Assembly (NCBI RefSeq): GCF_003072065.1
Contig: NZ_QCYG01000007.1
Coordinates: 1 to 64,000 of the forward strand
Origin: Thalassorhabdomicrobium marinisediminis
GTDB lineage: Bacteria > Pseudomonadota > Alphaproteobacteria > Rhodobacterales > Rhodobacteraceae
Length of the DNA stretch: 64,000 bases
Reading direction: 5' to 3'
This document shows, one piece after another, positions 37,580 through 45,695 of the stretch. A program made the translations under genes and the position numbers. The notes under the pieces were generated by a model. It was given only the letters and a program-made list of their open reading frames with translations. It made no database searches and was not told where the DNA came from. Positions within the stretch are counted from its first letter, which is position 1, and each line of letters opens with the position of its first letter.

Positions 37580-38049
37580 CCGAAACCGCCGCCACCATCG
37601 TGCGCCTGTGCACGCAACGGGGCCTGAGCGTCACCACCGCCGAAAGCTGCACCGGAGGGCTGGTGAGCGCCGCCCTCACCGCGATTCCCGGAAGCTCTGC
37701 CATGTTCCAGCGCGGCTTTGTCACCTACTCGAACGAGGCAAAAGCCGAAATGCTGGGCGTGTCCCCCGCCACCCTTCAAGCCCATGGCGCGGTCTCCGAA
37801 GAGGTCGCGGGCGAAATGGCGCAGGGGGCGCTGCGGGCCGCGCGGGCAGACATCGCGGTGTCGATCAGCGGGATCGCCGGGCCGGGCGGTTCTGAACACA
37901 AGCCCGAAGGGCGCGTCTGTTTCGGATTGGCCACGCAGGCGGGGGTAGAAACACTCACCCGTGAATTCGGCCCGCTGGGGCGCGACGGGGTGCGGCGCGA
38001 AAGCGTGGTTCAGGCGCTCGACCTGATTGCGAACGCCATTGAAGGTTAG
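37576..38049 (+). CDS. CinA C-terminal domain protein (nicotinamide-nucleotide amidohydrolase, PncC-like)
   Basis: 157-aa stand-alone CinA-C domain. The nucleophile block LSVTTAESCTGGLVSAALTAIPGSS, VTYSNEAKAEMLGV and SISGIAGPGGSEHKPEGRVCFGLA are typical of PncC, which deamidates NMN to nicotinate mononucleotide. The N-terminal molybdopterin-like domain of full CinA is absent, as is normal for PncC. ATGA overlap with pgpA. Confidence 0.92.
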   Translation: MTETAATIVRLCTQRGLSVTTAESCTGGLVSAALTAIPGSSAMFQRGFVTYSNEAKAEMLGVSPATLQAHGAVSEEVAGEMAQGALRAARADIAVSISGIAGPGGSEHKPEGRVCFGLATQAGVETLTREFGPLGRDGVRRESVVQALDLIANAIEG

Positions 38050-38064
38050 GCGCGCCTGCGCGGC

Positions 38065-38526
38065 TTAGGGCTGGCCGTAAAGCTCTTGTGCGCGTCGCTC
38101 GAAGGCGCGCACGATGGTCTGCATCGCCTGATTGAAGAACATCCCCGCCGCCCCCTGCAACAGCCGGTTGCGGAATTCGAAATCCACGTCGAAATGCACA
38201 AGGCTTCCGCCGCCCTCAGCCTCGGGCACATCCTCAAACCGCCATGTGCTGTCCATGTGCTTGAACGGCCCGTCGATATAGGCAGTGTCGATGCGCTTTT
38301 CCTCGGGCCAGAGCTGAACGCGGCTGCCGAACTGTTCGCGGAACACCTTGAAGCTGATCACCAGATCCGCCAGCATTTCGGTATGATCACCTTTGTCCGT
38401 GGTCGATCGGATGCGTGCCGCCGCCGTCCATGGCAGGAACTTCGGATAGTCGCCCACATCGGCCACAAGATCATACATCTGTTGCGCGGTGTAGGGCAGT
38501 CGTCTGGTTTCGGAATGGGCAGGCAT
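38065..38526 (-). CDS. COQ10/RatA-family START-like protein (SRPBCC)
   Basis: 153-aa polyketide-cyclase/START-fold protein similar to yeast Coq10 and bacterial RatA. The opening HSETRRLPYTAQQMYDLVADVGDYPKFLPWTAAARI, then HFDVDFEFRNRLLQGAAGMFF and the C-terminal helix AFERRAQELYG are typical. Alphaproteobacterial members are thought to bind coenzyme Q or support respiration; the ribosome-toxin activity named for RatA is less likely. It is convergent to cinA with only 15 bases between stops. Confidence 0.88.
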   Translation of the reverse strand: MPAHSETRRLPYTAQQMYDLVADVGDYPKFLPWTAAARIRSTTDKGDHTEMLADLVISFKVFREQFGSRVQLWPEEKRIDTAYIDGPFKHMDSTWRFEDVPEAEGGGSLVHFDVDFEFRNRLLQGAAGMFFNQAMQTIVRAFERRAQELYGQP

Positions 38527-38611
38527 GGGGCGCTTTCACGGGTGACGTTTCCTGACCCATGTCCTATGATTTGCCGAAAGATTCAAGCAAGTGACACGAA
38601 GGCCTGCCCTG

Positions 38612-39148
38612 ATGACAAAACCCGCATACGTGATCGATGAAATGATCTCGGCCAAATCCATCGCCGCACGGATCGAGGATCTTGCCAAGATCATTGACGC
38701 CGAATTCGACGGCACCGACAAGCTCGTGGTGGTGGGCCTGCTGCGCGGGTCCTTCGTGTTCATCGCCGATCTGGTGCGTGAGCTGAACCTGCCGGTTGAG
38801 GTCGATTTCCTTGAGGCGAGCAGCTACGGAGACGGCATGGAATCCTCGCGCGAGGTGCGGATTCTCAAGGATCTGCGGGGCCAGATCGAAGGCCGCGACG
38901 TGCTGGTGGTTGAGGATATCGTCGACACCGGCCACACGCTGCATCAGGTGATCGACATGCTCAACACCCGCAAGCCGGGGCGGCTGAAATCCATCGCCCT
39001 GCTCGACAAGCCCACCCGGCGCGAGGTCGACATGAAGGCCGATTGGACCGGCTTCGAGATTCCGGATGAATTCGTGGTTGGCTATGGCATCGACTACGCC
39101 CAGCGGGACCGGAACCTGCCCTATATCGGCAAAGTTCGGTTCACCTGA
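38612..39148 (+). CDS. hpt: Hypoxanthine phosphoribosyltransferase
   Basis: Purine salvage enzyme converting hypoxanthine/guanine and PRPP to IMP/GMP, 178 aa. The PRPP-binding motif [17 protein letters not shown], the flexible-loop [10 protein letters not shown] and the C-terminal [18 protein letters not shown] are visible. The ATG with GAAGG upstream is preferred over a GTG seven codons earlier. Divergent from the COQ10-like gene by 85 bases. Confidence 0.94.
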   Translation: MTKPAYVIDEMISAKSIAARIEDLAKIIDAEFDGTDKLVVVGLLRGSFVFIADLVRELNLPVEVDFLEASSYGDGMESSREVRILKDLRGQIEGRDVLVVEDIVDTGHTLHQVIDMLNTRKPGRLKSIALLDKPTRREVDMKADWTGFEIPDEFVVGYGIDYAQRDRNLPYIGKVRFT

Positions 39149-39252
39149 GCACAGGCAATTGTGCGCTCATGCAAAGGTGGGCGCCATGACGGACGGAAAA
39201 CCTGTGTTAGCGTAAGGGCTCATGTCGCAACCTTTTCTCAAGGAGCCTTTCG

Positions 39253-39720
39253 ATGAAGTCACTTCCCTTGCTCGCTGGCCTTGCCACCCTTGCGCTGGGC
39301 ACGCTCGTCCACGCGGACGCCCACTCCAACCTGCCCCCCGCCGTGAAAGCGCGGCAGGCGCATATGCAACTTTATGCCCACAACCTCGGGGTACTCGGCG
39401 GCATGGCGCAGGAAAAGATCGACTATGACGCGGCGGCGGCCTCGGCGGCGGCAGCGAACCTTGCGGCGCTCGCGCAACTGGACCAATCGAGCTACTGGCC
39501 CGAAGGCACAGACAACGGCGCAATCGAAGGCACCCGGGCGCTGCCGGCGATCTGGACGGACTTCGACGGCGTCATGACGGCGAGCGAAGGTTTGATCGAA
39601 GCCTCGGCCGCAATGAGTGACGTGGCCGGTGACGGTCTCGATGCGCTCAAGGGGGCGATGCGGCCGTTGGGTCAGGCCTGTTCGGCCTGCCATCAGGACT
39701 ACCGCCAGCGCGACAACTGA
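39253..39720 (+). CDS. Cytochrome c' / c556-type protein
   Basis: Periplasmic monoheme cytochrome of the four-helix-bundle class, 155 aa. It has a signal peptide (MKSLPLLAGLATLALGTLVHADA) and a single C-terminal heme motif CSACHQDYR, the hallmark position of this family. The helical region RQAHMQLYAHNLGVLGGMAQEK lacks a clear Met ligand at the usual early place, so heme may be high-spin. One base separates it from the next cytochrome gene, implying joint expression. Confidence 0.9.
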   Translation: MKSLPLLAGLATLALGTLVHADAHSNLPPAVKARQAHMQLYAHNLGVLGGMAQEKIDYDAAAASAAAANLAALAQLDQSSYWPEGTDNGAIEGTRALPAIWTDFDGVMTASEGLIEASAAMSDVAGDGLDALKGAMRPLGQACSACHQDYRQRDN

Positions 39721-39721
39721 T

Positions 39722-40591
39722 ATGCGCAAAGGGGTTTGGCTTCTGGCCGGGGTCGGGGTCGTCGCCGTGGCGGGCGTGGGCTTGGCTGTGACACAGCCGC
39801 AGTCCCTTCCCGCCTCGGCCCTCGCCGGGGTTGAGGGGGATGCCGCGCGCGGCGCGCAGGTCTATGCAGCGGCGGGCTGCGGCTCCTGCCACGGCGCGGA
39901 GGACACCGAGGCGCTCGCAGGCGGCGCGGCCTTCGCCAGCCCCTTCGGCACTTTCTACGCGCCCAACATCTCGACCCACGCGGACCAGGGCATCGGCGGC
40001 TGGAGCGACTACGAGCTTGCCAATGCGATCCGCGCCGGCGTCTCGCCCGAGGGCCAGCACTATTATCCGGCGTTCCCCTACACCAGCTACGCGCGGATGA
40101 CGGCGCAGGACACGGCGGACCTGATCGCGCATCTGCGCACCCTGCCCGCCGACGCCACCCCCTCACGCGGCCATGATGTGGGCTTTCCGTTCAACATCCG
40201 GCGCTCGCTGGGGGGCTGGAAATTTCTGTTCGCGTCGGACGATTGGGTCGTGACCGACGCGCCCTCGCCCGAGGTCGAGCGCGGACGTTATCTGGTTGAG
40301 GCTTTGGGCCATTGCGGCGAATGCCACACCCCGCGCAACGCGCTGGGCGGGCTGAAAACAGATCAATGGCTGCGCGGCGCCGCGAATCCGGCGGGTGACG
40401 GGCGCATTCCGTCGATCCATCCCGACGATCTCGGTTGGAGCGCGCAGGACATCGCAATTTATCTCGAAAGCGGATTTACCCCGGATTTCGACACGGTCGG
40501 GGGCGAGATGGTCGAGGTGGTCGAGAACACCGCCAAACTGGCCGATGAAGACCGCAACGCCATCGCCGCCTATCTGGTGGCGCTGCCTTAA
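39722..40591 (+). CDS. Diheme cytochrome c
   Basis: 289-aa periplasmic cytochrome with an uncleaved or cleavable N-terminal hydrophobic segment (GVWLLAGVGVVAVAGVGLAV). Two heme-binding motifs, CGSCHGAED (about residue 57) and CGECHTPRN (about 199), each lie in a cytochrome c domain. A segment FYAPNISTHADQGIGGWSDYELANAIR resembles the cytochrome subunits of membrane alcohol/aldehyde dehydrogenases. No dehydrogenase gene is adjacent, so its electron donor is unknown. Confidence 0.9.
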   Translation: MRKGVWLLAGVGVVAVAGVGLAVTQPQSLPASALAGVEGDAARGAQVYAAAGCGSCHGAEDTEALAGGAAFASPFGTFYAPNISTHADQGIGGWSDYELANAIRAGVSPEGQHYYPAFPYTSYARMTAQDTADLIAHLRTLPADATPSRGHDVGFPFNIRRSLGGWKFLFASDDWVVTDAPSPEVERGRYLVEALGHCGECHTPRNALGGLKTDQWLRGAANPAGDGRIPSIHPDDLGWSAQDIAIYLESGFTPDFDTVGGEMVEVVENTAKLADEDRNAIAAYLVALP

Positions 40592-40617
40592 CGCCGGGCG
40601 ACGTGTCCCGCCCGGCG
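40592..40617. terminator. Hairpin between convergent cytochrome and lipA genes
   Basis: A perfect 9-bp stem CGCCGGGCG/CGCCCGGCG with an 8-nt loop lies in the 37-bp gap between the two stop codons. There is no T-run on either side, so it is a weak terminator or transcript-end hairpin. Confidence 0.45.
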
Positions 40618-40628
40618 GTGCGGAGCCG

Positions 40629-41597
40629 TCAGGACCCCAACTTTTCCAATCGGGCCGCGCGCAGCTTGGCGAAATCGTCGCCCGCGTGATAGCTCGACCG
40701 CGTCAGGGGGGACGCTGAGACCATCAGGAAGCCTTTGTTATAGGCCGCTTTTTCGTAGGTCTCGAACTCCTGTGGCGTCACGAAACGGTCCACCGCGTGG
40801 TGCTTGGGCGTGGGCTGGAGATATTGCCCGATGGTCAGGAAATCGATGTCAGCGGCGCGCATGTCTTCCATCACCTGCACCACGGCCTGTTTGTCTTCGC
40901 CCAGCCCGACCATGATGCCGGATTTGGTGAACATCGTCGGGTCCAACTCCTTGACCCGCTGCAACAGGCGCAGCGAATGGAAATACCGCGCGCCGGGGCG
41001 CACCTGCGGATACAGCCCGGGCACGGTTTCAAGGTTGTGGTTGAACACATCGGGCTTCGCCGCGACCACCACCTCAAGCGCGGAGGGCGCGCAGCGGATG
41101 AAGTCCGGCGTCAGGATCTCGATCGTGGTGCCCGGGGACTGGCGGCGCACGGCGCGGATCGTCTGGGCGAAATGTTCCGCCCCGCCGTCTTCCACATCGT
41201 CGCGGTCCACCGAGGTGATGACCACGTGATTGAGGCCGAGTTTCTTGACCGCATCGGCCACCCGGCCCGGCTCGAACACGTCCAGCGCCTCGGGCGGCTT
41301 GCCGGTGGCAATGTTGCAGAAGGTGCAGGCGCGGGTGCACACCTCGCCCATGATCATCATCGTCGCATGGCCCTGCGACCAGCATTCGCCCACATTGGGG
41401 CAGCCCGCTTCTTCGCAGACAGTGGTGAGATTGTGCTCGCGCATGATGTTGCGCGTGTCCTTGTAGCCTTCGCTTGTGGGCGCTTTCACCCGGATCCAGT
41501 CGGGCTTCTTCGGCTGCGGCGAATCGGGCCGCCGCTGCTTTTCCGGATGCCGCTGGGCCGGTATCTTCAGATCGCGCACTTTATCTGCTTGGGACAT
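40629..41597 (-). CDS. lipA: Lipoyl synthase
   Basis: Radical-SAM enzyme inserting two sulfurs into octanoyl-protein, 322 aa from the ATG preceded by GAGGAGAG. A longer in-frame reading to 41852 only adds residues from within the next gene. The auxiliary cluster cysteines lie in [12 protein letters not shown]. The radical-SAM cluster motif is [13 protein letters not shown]. The C-terminal RSSYHAGD supplies the conserved Arg-Ser-Ser-Tyr for the auxiliary cluster. Monocistronic or co-transcribed after the DUF6456-type gene. Confidence 0.97.
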   Translation of the reverse strand: MSQADKVRDLKIPAQRHPEKQRRPDSPQPKKPDWIRVKAPTSEGYKDTRNIMREHNLTTVCEEAGCPNVGECWSQGHATMMIMGEVCTRACTFCNIATGKPPEALDVFEPGRVADAVKKLGLNHVVITSVDRDDVEDGGAEHFAQTIRAVRRQSPGTTIEILTPDFIRCAPSALEVVVAAKPDVFNHNLETVPGLYPQVRPGARYFHSLRLLQRVKELDPTMFTKSGIMVGLGEDKQAVVQVMEDMRAADIDFLTIGQYLQPTPKHHAVDRFVTPQEFETYEKAAYNKGFLMVSASPLTRSSYHAGDDFAKLRAARLEKLGS

Positions 41598-41694
41598 AGA
41601 TCTCTCCTCTTGCGCCCTACCTAAGCGGGATCGAAGGATTTGTCCAAGGAACTCGATGTCGCGGTTTGCGGAATTGCACCGGCTGCATGGCCGG

Positions 41695-42726
41695 TCAGCC
41701 GATCTTGGGCCCCAGCGTGCCACGATCTTCGTAAAACAGCACCAGCCGTTGCAGCGCGATGCGCAAGACGACCTTGCCCGAGCGCGCCGCCCAGCCCATC
41801 TGCTTCTCGCAGGTTTCCAACCCGTCCAGAAGGCAACAGCAGCGGAAGGCAACCTCGGACAGGCCCGGCCCGAGGAAAGACAGCGCCTCGGTCACGAAGC
41901 GTGCGATGTCGCCTTCGGGCATGGTCACCGGCGCATGCGTTTCTACGGCCTTCAGGATCCCCTCCCAATCGGGGCGGCTGCTGCCCCGGTCATGGCGTCC
42001 GATCTGGGCGATCTCGTAATCCTCGCGCAGACGTTCCGCCGCGCGGACCATGGCGCGGTTGAGGAAGGGCGCGCCGCTTTGGTCCTTGCGCCGCGCGAGG
42101 GCCACCACAGGGCTTTCCTGCACCGGCGCGCGGATGGCTTTCGCCCCGCCCCCCCACGGGCCGTCGCGGTCCGCGGCCCCCTCGAATCCGGCGGGTGCTT
42201 CGGCCATGGCGCGGGCGTGATTCTCGGAGCGCGCCACAAGGTCGCGCAGGGCGGCCCGCCCCGCGGGCGTGATCCGGTAGCGCAGCACCTTCGCCGTCGT
42301 CTGGCTTCCGGCGATCCAGCCCCGCAACGCCAGCGTCTGGGCCGTCTCACGCGACAAAGGCGTGCCCCGGTCCGGCTCTCCGCTGGGGGTGTCGTGCAGA
42401 ATCACGCCCTGTTTCATCCCCATGGCAATCGCCAGCAAGGCATGCGGCATGGCGAGCCTGCGCAAAGCCTGCATCAGCTCCAGCTCGGACGGCGTCTGCG
42501 TGTCATCCTCATCAGAAGACAGGCACCGGATCGCATGATCGACCAGCGGATCGTCGCGCCGCTGCTCAACCTTTCTGATCTGCCGCATGATGGTAGAGGG
42601 ATGGCACGCCTGTGAGCGCGCAAGCCCCCGGATCGGCTGTCCCTGTTCCGTATGAAAGACGTAGTTTCGCACCTCGACCGGCACCCAGGCCGGCACCGCA
42701 GGCGCCGCATGTTTGGCGTTCGTCAT
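41695..42726 (-). CDS. DUF6456-type helix-turn-helix protein
   Basis: 343 aa. The N-terminal part contains an HTH-like segment ([35 protein letters not shown], about residues 33-67), then a mixed middle region with a winged-helix-like block ([32 protein letters not shown]). The C-terminal 130 residues, rich in conserved Arg/Asp/Trp ([65 protein letters not shown]), fit the DUF6456 domain of Rhodobacterales. Probably DNA-binding; target unknown. The promoter region it shares with the divergent small gene carries DnaA boxes. Confidence 0.75.
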   Translation of the reverse strand: MTNAKHAAPAVPAWVPVEVRNYVFHTEQGQPIRGLARSQACHPSTIMRQIRKVEQRRDDPLVDHAIRCLSSDEDDTQTPSELELMQALRRLAMPHALLAIAMGMKQGVILHDTPSGEPDRGTPLSRETAQTLALRGWIAGSQTTAKVLRYRITPAGRAALRDLVARSENHARAMAEAPAGFEGAADRDGPWGGGAKAIRAPVQESPVVALARRKDQSGAPFLNRAMVRAAERLREDYEIAQIGRHDRGSSRPDWEGILKAVETHAPVTMPEGDIARFVTEALSFLGPGLSEVAFRCCCLLDGLETCEKQMGWAARSGKVVLRIALQRLVLFYEDRGTLGPKIG

Positions 42727-42788
42727 TGTCTAATCCGTGTCCCTGAAACGGCATTTGCCCCGCCGTTTGCGCACAACTCTTGAGCGCA

Positions 42789-42883
42789 ATTGTTTCTGAA
42801 TCGTTAACTTTATCCACAGCGTTCATGATTGTTTCTGAATGGTAAACAAACCCTAACGCACCGCGCGGTGGAACTTATCCACA
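42789..42883 (+). promoter_or_regulatory. Two DnaA boxes and a 20-bp direct repeat in the divergent promoter region
   Basis: Perfect TTATCCACA occurs at 42810-42818 and 42875-42883 in the same orientation. A 20-bp sequence (ATTGTTTCTGAAT-S-GTWAAC) occurs at 42789-42808 and 42828-42847, with 18 of 20 bases identical. The region is AT-richer than its surroundings and separates the DUF6456-type gene from the divergent small gene. Confidence 0.55.
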
Positions 42884-42940
42884 CGCAACACCCCCATAGG
42901 TTGTGCCATGATTGCGCCACAATCTGCGAAGGGGAGAACA

Positions 42941-43279
42941 ATGGAAGATATTCTGACACGGGTTTCACGCCTGAACCGGCCAAAGCTGCTTGTGCGCACG
43001 GCGCGTCATGGGCTCGACGATTACAACCGCATCGTGCACCTGCGACGCCTGCTTAAGGTGATGACGCCGCCCGGCCCGCGTGAGGCCGTGGTGCGACTCA
43101 TGGAGCTGGAAGAGCAGGCCGAGACACAGCGGCAGACCGGCCGCGGGGAATATTCGGTGGCCCGTCACGTGGACCTGATCACCGCCCTGATGTGTGAGGT
43201 GCGAATCCTCAAACAGGCGACGCGCCAGACGGCCCGGCGCGCGCCAAGGTTGGAGGTGATCCCGACATCGCCGACCTGA
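42941..43279 (+). CDS. Small DUF6477-like protein of unknown function
   Basis: 112 aa from the ATG preceded by GGGGAGAACA; an in-frame ATG at 42908 lacks a ribosome site. The start MEDILTRVSRLNRPKLLVRTARHGLDDYNR, and the basic, helical character throughout, resemble a short family that I associate with Rhodobacterales (DUF6477), but this is from memory. No catalytic motif, signal or membrane segment. A heptad-like helix around residues 55-75 (AVVRLMELEEQAETQRQ) may be a coiled coil. Divergent from the DUF6456-type regulator. Confidence 0.65.
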   Translation: MEDILTRVSRLNRPKLLVRTARHGLDDYNRIVHLRRLLKVMTPPGPREAVVRLMELEEQAETQRQTGRGEYSVARHVDLITALMCEVRILKQATRQTARRAPRLEVIPTSPT

Positions 43280-43311
43280 ACCCGACCGGAACCAGACGGA
43301 CCTAGACGGTC

Positions 43312-44850
43312 CTACATGAAGCTGTCAGGCATCGAGGCCTTCTTCTCGGCGATATAGGCTTCCAGTCGGCTGCGGATCTCGGGGTCGAGCGCGGGCGGCT
43401 GATAGGTTTCGATCAGCTTCTCAACGCGGGCCGAGGCGAGGGTCTGGCTGTCGCGCGCGCCCTCCTCCTCCCAAGTCTCGAAGGGTTTGTAGTCGAAGAC
43501 CTCGGAGCGCCAGAACGCCGTCTTGAAGTTTGCCTGCGTGTGGGCGCAGCCCAGATAATGCCCGCCCGGTCCGACTTCGCGGATAGCGTCCATGGCTTGC
43601 GCGTTCTCGTCCACGGGGACGCCGCGCGCCATGTGGTGCAGCGCGCCCAACTGGTCCGCGTCGAGCACGAATTTCTCGAAATCAGCGACCAGCCCGCCTT
43701 CGAGCCAGCCGCAGGCGTGGAGCATGAAATTCACCCCTGACAGCAGCCCCATGTTGAGACTGTTGGCGGTCTCATAGGCCGCTTGCGCATCGGGCAATTT
43801 CGAGCCGCAGAACGACCCGGCCGAGCGGTAGGGCAGCCCCATGCGGCGGGCCAGCTGCCCGGCCCCATTGGTGATATGAGCGGCCTCGGGCGTGCCGAAG
43901 GTCGGCGCGCCGGAGTTCATGTCGATCGAGGTCACGAAGGTGCCAAAGATCACCGGCGCCCCCTTGCGGATCAACTGGCTGTAGGCCACGCCCGCCATCA
44001 CCTCGGCCAGCACCTGCGTCAGGGTGCCCACGACCGAGACCGGCGCCATCGCCCCGCCCACGATGAACGGGCTGATGATCGAGGCCTGATTGGCCTCGGC
44101 ATAGACTTCGAGCGCGCCCATCATGGTGTCGTCGAAGGTCAACGGTGAGTTGATGTTGATGAGCGAGGTCATCACCGTGTTCTCTGCCACGAATTCTTTG
44201 CCGAAAAGGATTTCGCACATCTCGACGCTGTCGCGCGCGCGGCTGGGCTCGGTCACGGACCCCATGAAGGGCTTGTCGCTCAGCGTCATATGCGCAAGCA
44301 GCATGTCCAGATGGCGCTTGTTCACCGGCAGGTCCGTCGGCTCGCAGATGGTGCCGCCGGACAGGTGCAACCATTTCGACATATAGGCCAGCTTCACGAA
44401 TTTCTGGAAATCCGCAATCGTGGCATAGCGCCGCCCACCGGCCGCATCGCGCACGAAGGGCGGCCCATAGACCGGTGCCAGCACAAGGTTGTCGCCGCCG
44501 ATGGTGACGGACTTTTCCGGATTGCGGGCGTGATGGACGAATTCCGACGGCGCGGTGGCGCAGAGCTTGCGGGCCAATCCCTTGGGGATGCGCACCCGCT
44601 CACCGGTGACCTCGGCCCCCGCAGCCTTCCAGCGCTCAAGCGCCTTAGGGTTGTCGACAAAGGCGACGCCGATCTCTTCCAGCACCTGTTCGGCATTGGC
44701 TTCGATGATGTCCAAAGCCTCTTCGCTGAGCATCTCGAGGTTGGGGATCTTGCGCTCGATCACCGGAGCCGTCTCGAATGACACGGCGGTCCGTTCTGCC
44801 CGACGGGCGGCCCCGCCGCCTCCGCGTCCTCTGCGCCGTGCCTGCGTCAT
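43312..44850 (-). CDS. MttB superfamily corrinoid-dependent methyltransferase (non-pyrrolysine type)
   Basis: 512-aa protein of the trimethylamine methyltransferase family; ATG chosen by GGGAG just upstream. The TIM-barrel core is evident in blocks such as SVTEPSRARDSVEMCEILFGKEF, LININSPLTFDDTMMGALEVYAEANQ, GTFVTSIDMNSGAPTFGTPEAAHI and ANSLNMGLLSGVNFMLHACGWLEGG. The reading frame has no internal TAG, so no pyrrolysine is used. Non-Pyl members such as MtgB demethylate glycine betaine or other quaternary amines. The basic Gly/Arg tail (RRRGRGGGGAARR) at the start is unusual. No corrinoid protein or activase gene is in the window. Confidence 0.88.
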   Translation of the reverse strand: MTQARRRGRGGGGAARRAERTAVSFETAPVIERKIPNLEMLSEEALDIIEANAEQVLEEIGVAFVDNPKALERWKAAGAEVTGERVRIPKGLARKLCATAPSEFVHHARNPEKSVTIGGDNLVLAPVYGPPFVRDAAGGRRYATIADFQKFVKLAYMSKWLHLSGGTICEPTDLPVNKRHLDMLLAHMTLSDKPFMGSVTEPSRARDSVEMCEILFGKEFVAENTVMTSLININSPLTFDDTMMGALEVYAEANQASIISPFIVGGAMAPVSVVGTLTQVLAEVMAGVAYSQLIRKGAPVIFGTFVTSIDMNSGAPTFGTPEAAHITNGAGQLARRMGLPYRSAGSFCGSKLPDAQAAYETANSLNMGLLSGVNFMLHACGWLEGGLVADFEKFVLDADQLGALHHMARGVPVDENAQAMDAIREVGPGGHYLGCAHTQANFKTAFWRSEVFDYKPFETWEEEGARDSQTLASARVEKLIETYQPPALDPEIRSRLEAYIAEKKASMPDSFM

Positions 44851-44974
44851 GATCGTCTCCCTTCTTTGAGATGCTTTTTGCAGCCCTACCCCATGGGCGC
44901 GCGGCACCTGTCGCGGATTGCGTCTGTTAGGGGATAAAAGCGACATCGCGCGCCCGCACGGCCCGTCAATCACG

Positions 44975-44999
44975 AAAACGCCGCCCCGAGCGGCGGCGT
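44975..44999 (-). terminator. Terminator of the DUF892 gene
   Basis: Minus-strand 8-bp stem (ACGCCGCC/GGCGGCGT) with a 6-nt loop, followed by TTTT and CGTG, 23 bases after the stop codon. Confidence 0.8.
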
Positions 45000-45022
45000 C
45001 CCTGTGCGTCATGCAGCACGGA

Positions 45023-45505
45023 TCAGGCGGCTTGCTTGTTCAGCTTGCTTTCGGCCATCCGGTCCAGTTTCTGGTCGGCGGAATATTCCTGATCGAGGTT
45101 CTTTTGCAGGATCTCGGCGCAGTCGTCTTTGCCCAACTGCTTGGCCCAGCTTACCAGCGTGCCGTAGCGCGTGATCTCGTAGTGCTCGACCGCTTGGGCT
45201 GCGGCGATCATGCCGGCGTCCAGCGCATCGGGATCTTCGCACTCATCCATGATATGCTTGCCTTCCTTGAGGATCCCCTCAATGGCTTCGCACTTTTCGC
45301 CCTCGGCCTTGAGCCCGCATTTCTCGAACACCTGCTCGAGGTTGCGGATCTGCTCTTCGGTCTCGGTCTTGTGCTCCTCGAAGGCCTTGCGCAGATCGGC
45401 GCTGTCGGCCTTTTCGGCCATCTTCGGCAGCTCTTTCACGATCTGCTGCTCGGCGTAGTAGATATCCTTGAGGAAGTGTTCGAACAATCCGTTGAGGTCT
45501 TTCAT
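45023..45505 (-). CDS. Ferritin-like DUF892 protein (YciE/YciF type)
   Basis: 160-aa helical protein. The four-helix bundle with the carboxylate/His residues expected for a diiron site is seen in FLKDIYYAEQQIVKELPKMAEKA, EHKTETEEQIRNLEQVFEKCG, ALDAGMIAAAQAVEHYEITRYGTLVSWAKQLG and NLDQEYSADQKLDRMAE. Members are stress-induced in many bacteria; their enzymatic role is uncertain. Monocistronic with its own terminator and a GGAGACGACG ribosome site. Confidence 0.92.
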   Translation of the reverse strand: MKDLNGLFEHFLKDIYYAEQQIVKELPKMAEKADSADLRKAFEEHKTETEEQIRNLEQVFEKCGLKAEGEKCEAIEGILKEGKHIMDECEDPDALDAGMIAAAQAVEHYEITRYGTLVSWAKQLGKDDCAEILQKNLDQEYSADQKLDRMAESKLNKQAA

Positions 45506-45551
45506 CGTCGTCTCCTAACATTGGTAATCGTTACTGTTGACGTATGAAAGA

Positions 45552-45576
45552 AACCTCTGCCGCTGCCCTTCGTTCC
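45552..45576 (-). promoter_or_regulatory. Possible ECF-type promoter of the DUF892 gene
   Basis: On the minus strand GGAAC is followed after 16 bases by GGTT. This is close to the GGAAC-N16/17-CGTT pattern of alphaproteobacterial EcfG stress promoters, and lies 47 bases upstream of the start codon. A GTAATCGTTAC inverted repeat (45524-45534) lies between it and the gene. Prediction only. Confidence 0.35.
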
Positions 45577-45695
45577 GTTGATCCATGTTAACCGCGGCGC
45601 TTGGCAGACAGTTGCCGATCCAAAGATCGGGATCAAAGCACCTGTCGTGGACTTCCACGCTTGCCACCGCGCCCGTGCGACCCTAATCAGGCGCC

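Noticed and set aside
41598-41852. An N-terminal extension of lipA
   Set aside because: The extra residues lack homology, overlap the next gene, and the internal ATG has a good GGAG ribosome site.
42789-42883. Chromosomal replication origin
   Set aside because: Only two DnaA boxes, and no dnaA, parAB, gidA or hemE-type neighbours; a regulatory role is more economical.
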